64,000 bases of DNA, from positions 77,249,440 to 77,313,439 of the forward strand of contig NC_037683.1 in the NCBI RefSeq assembly GCF_003255815.1, in the 5' to 3' direction. Both the position numbers and the translations under genes were made by a program. Every line of letters begins with the position of its first letter. The first letter of the stretch is position 1. Origin of the DNA: Theropithecus gelada. Lineage: Eukaryota; Chordata; Mammalia; Primates; Cercopithecidae. This document shows, in pieces, positions 62,066 to 64,000 of this stretch. The notes below the pieces were generated by a model, which made no database searches, was not told where the DNA came from, and saw nothing but the letters and a program-made list of their open reading frames with translations.

Positions 62066-62864
62066 ACAACTTCATTCTTAAAGTAGAGTTGAAATAAATT
62101 TCAACAATTTTCAGATGACATCAAAGACTGCAAATGTACAAGGCTACAGCGGTCAGGGCAGAAGTGAAGGAAACAGGCCTGTGGGCCTGTGGTGGTCCTG
62201 ATGTCTCTGCCCAAGTCCCATCACATGAAAGTGAGGGTCCATGGTGGCCTTGTCTCCTGAACTTTTAAAGAGAAACTAAAAATCTAGGTCTTTGTGTGAG
62301 ACCACCCCATTTTAAAAATGTTAACAAAAGCTTAAAAACAATTGTTAAAGTCTGTGAGCTCACCCCAAATATCTCTGCAAGCCAACTTCCTCCTGGCTGT
62401 CATCTTTCATTCTGTTACACAATAACAGAAGAGGGAAGGTGACCAGTGTTCAGCCGAAAGCAAATATCACAGCAATCAGGAAATGAGCACGTGGAACACA
62501 TGAAGCCTCCCGTGGTCTTGAGTCAATCTTACAAATGTTTTCTGGGTGACTTCTTTGTGCCAGCACCATAGGAGGTGATATGTTGTGAGGTCAAAGAGAG
62601 GATGCTGCTCCTGCCACTGAGAAATTGTATTCTAGTAGGCAGGACAAGACAGAAGACAAGAGAACAAGCTAGTCTATAGGAACGGCCACCCCAAAGTTGT
62701 AGGAGTTCAGAGCTACCCTTGAAATTCACATTAGGTGGGATTAAGAAAGGAAGAATTTTAGATGAACCTTGGATGTGAGAGTAAGAAGGAATTCACTAGG
62801 CGGGGACTATTGAGGACAGTGGAGAGTGGAGAGAACACCTAAAGACAGAGGTGCAAGGGAAGAA

Positions 62865-63055
62865 GAAACTAATATGTGTCAGGTGCCTATGGCCCAAACA
62901 CTTTTATAATACATTATTTTATTTAGTCATCTAACAAGCCTGCTATTTACAGATAAAGACAATAATGTAACAAAGGTTAGGAAACTTGTCCAAAGTCACA
63001 TGGCCAGCCTCGATATCCAGTTCTGTTGGACACCAAAGTTCTGTTTCTTCCATAA
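62865..63055 (+). repeat. MIR SINE fragment
   Basis: ATATGTGTCAGGTGCCTATG, TTATTTAGTCATCTAACAAG, GGAAACTTGTCCAAAGTCAC in MIR order; decayed. Confidence 0.65.
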
Positions 63056-64000
63056 AGAGGTGATAAGAGTGTGTTCAGTCAGTAGTTTGGCTAGTGCTTG
63101 AGGGGTGGTTTAGAGAACCAAGACTAGGAAATCCCTTGGGGCACACCATGGAAGGCCTTGAATGCCAGGGAGGAGAATTTATACTTCTCTGACCCTAAGT
63201 TCCCTTCCATATAACGGGTTCTTTGTGAGAATAAAATGAGATAAACCATGTGTTAAACGATAAAGTAATATACAAAGATTAGCTATTAAGGATAATGAAT
63301 AGCCATTGAACATGTTTGTGTAAGAGCCAGCCTGGATTGGAGGAAAGCCTGGTTAAAATGTGTAGAATGGATTAGCATAGGGAGATCAGGTAGTTGGCAG
63401 CTGTTTACAGGCAGGAAAGTGAAGGCCATGGGATTGGAAGATGGGAAGGAACTTCATCAGGAGTGGGTTAGATTGAAGGCAGGAGAAGAATAAGAATCCC
63501 AGATCCGTAGTTTGGGTCAGGTAAAGGTTTGGTGAGATGATAAGGGTGGTTTATTTCAGACTTTGGGTAAAAGGGAGTATGAATCAGTTCATTAATTCAT
63601 CTTGTTTCCCAGAGAGAAAAAAAAGATCAAGAGACTCCATTCTGGCTCTGCCACATCCCCACAGCCAGCCCTGTTTTATTTCATCTGCTTGCTCAAATTA
63701 AACCCACCACACTGGAGTGCAATCTGCCAGGAGCCAGCTGGGGTGTATTGTGTTCAGTTGTTCAAATGTTCAGGCCTGTTCTGGGTAAGTTCATGCTGGT
63801 GTCTCTTGGAGGGATGCCTAGGGTGAAGGGCTGAGCTCTGAAGTCAGACAAATCTGTTTTAGAACCTGGCTCTTTCATAGATCACAGGTCACTTCCTCTT
63901 TCTTTATGGCAACTCACAAAAGAGGGACCAGGGAAGCTCCTGTACCAATGTGGCTCTCTAACAGGATCTGGAACTGAAGACTAATTATTTGGATGTGGCT

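Overview
This is mammalian, primate genomic DNA. It has sparse short exons with GT-AG borders, a high density of Alu elements in both orientations, L1, L2 and MIR fossils, THE1/MLT1-type LTRs and a Tigger DNA transposon. Several of the youngest Alus carry variants I associate with Old World monkey AluY lineages (a left end reading GGCTCAAGCCTGTAATCC and an internal GCTGAGATCCGGCCA), so a cercopithecid monkey is the most likely source. That species call is an inference.

The only protein-coding gene I can support is SLC1A1 (EAAT3/EAAC1, the neuronal and epithelial high-affinity glutamate/aspartate/cysteine transporter). It runs on the minus strand across the whole window. Ten consecutive coding exons are present, from exon 2 at 40994-41134 down to exon 11 at 2173-2307. 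They encode residues 31-443 of the 524-residue protein, in frame, with no stop or frameshift and with canonical splice sites throughout. Exon 1 (start codon and N-terminus) lies beyond the right edge and exon 12 (R447, C-terminal tail, 3'UTR) beyond the left edge. Intron lengths from exon 11 back to exon 2 are 6242, 446, 1962, 1621, 5059, 1555, 1590, 2230 and 17020 bp. At least 22.9 kb of intron 1 and 2.2 kb of intron 11 are included.

The rest is intronic. 1-2172: intron 11, with a TG/GA microsatellite, a MIR and a TAAT-rich block near exon 11. 2308-23880: compact exon-rich part with Alus, a long interrupted L2, a Tigger fossil with an Alu pair in it, and a stack of two Alus plus an L1 tail. 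23974-40993: intron 2, with Alu/L2/MIR, and a THE1 solo LTR ending 25 bp from the exon 2 donor. 41135-64000: intron 1, with a polypyrimidine tract, several LTR blocks, L1 fragments and a young AluY nested at the edge of an older Alu. No tRNA, rRNA, CRISPR array, intact transposase or second gene was recognised. No previously undescribed system was found. The oddest signal is a perfect 70-bp direct copy of the 3' end of exon 7 inside intron 7 (11668-11737).
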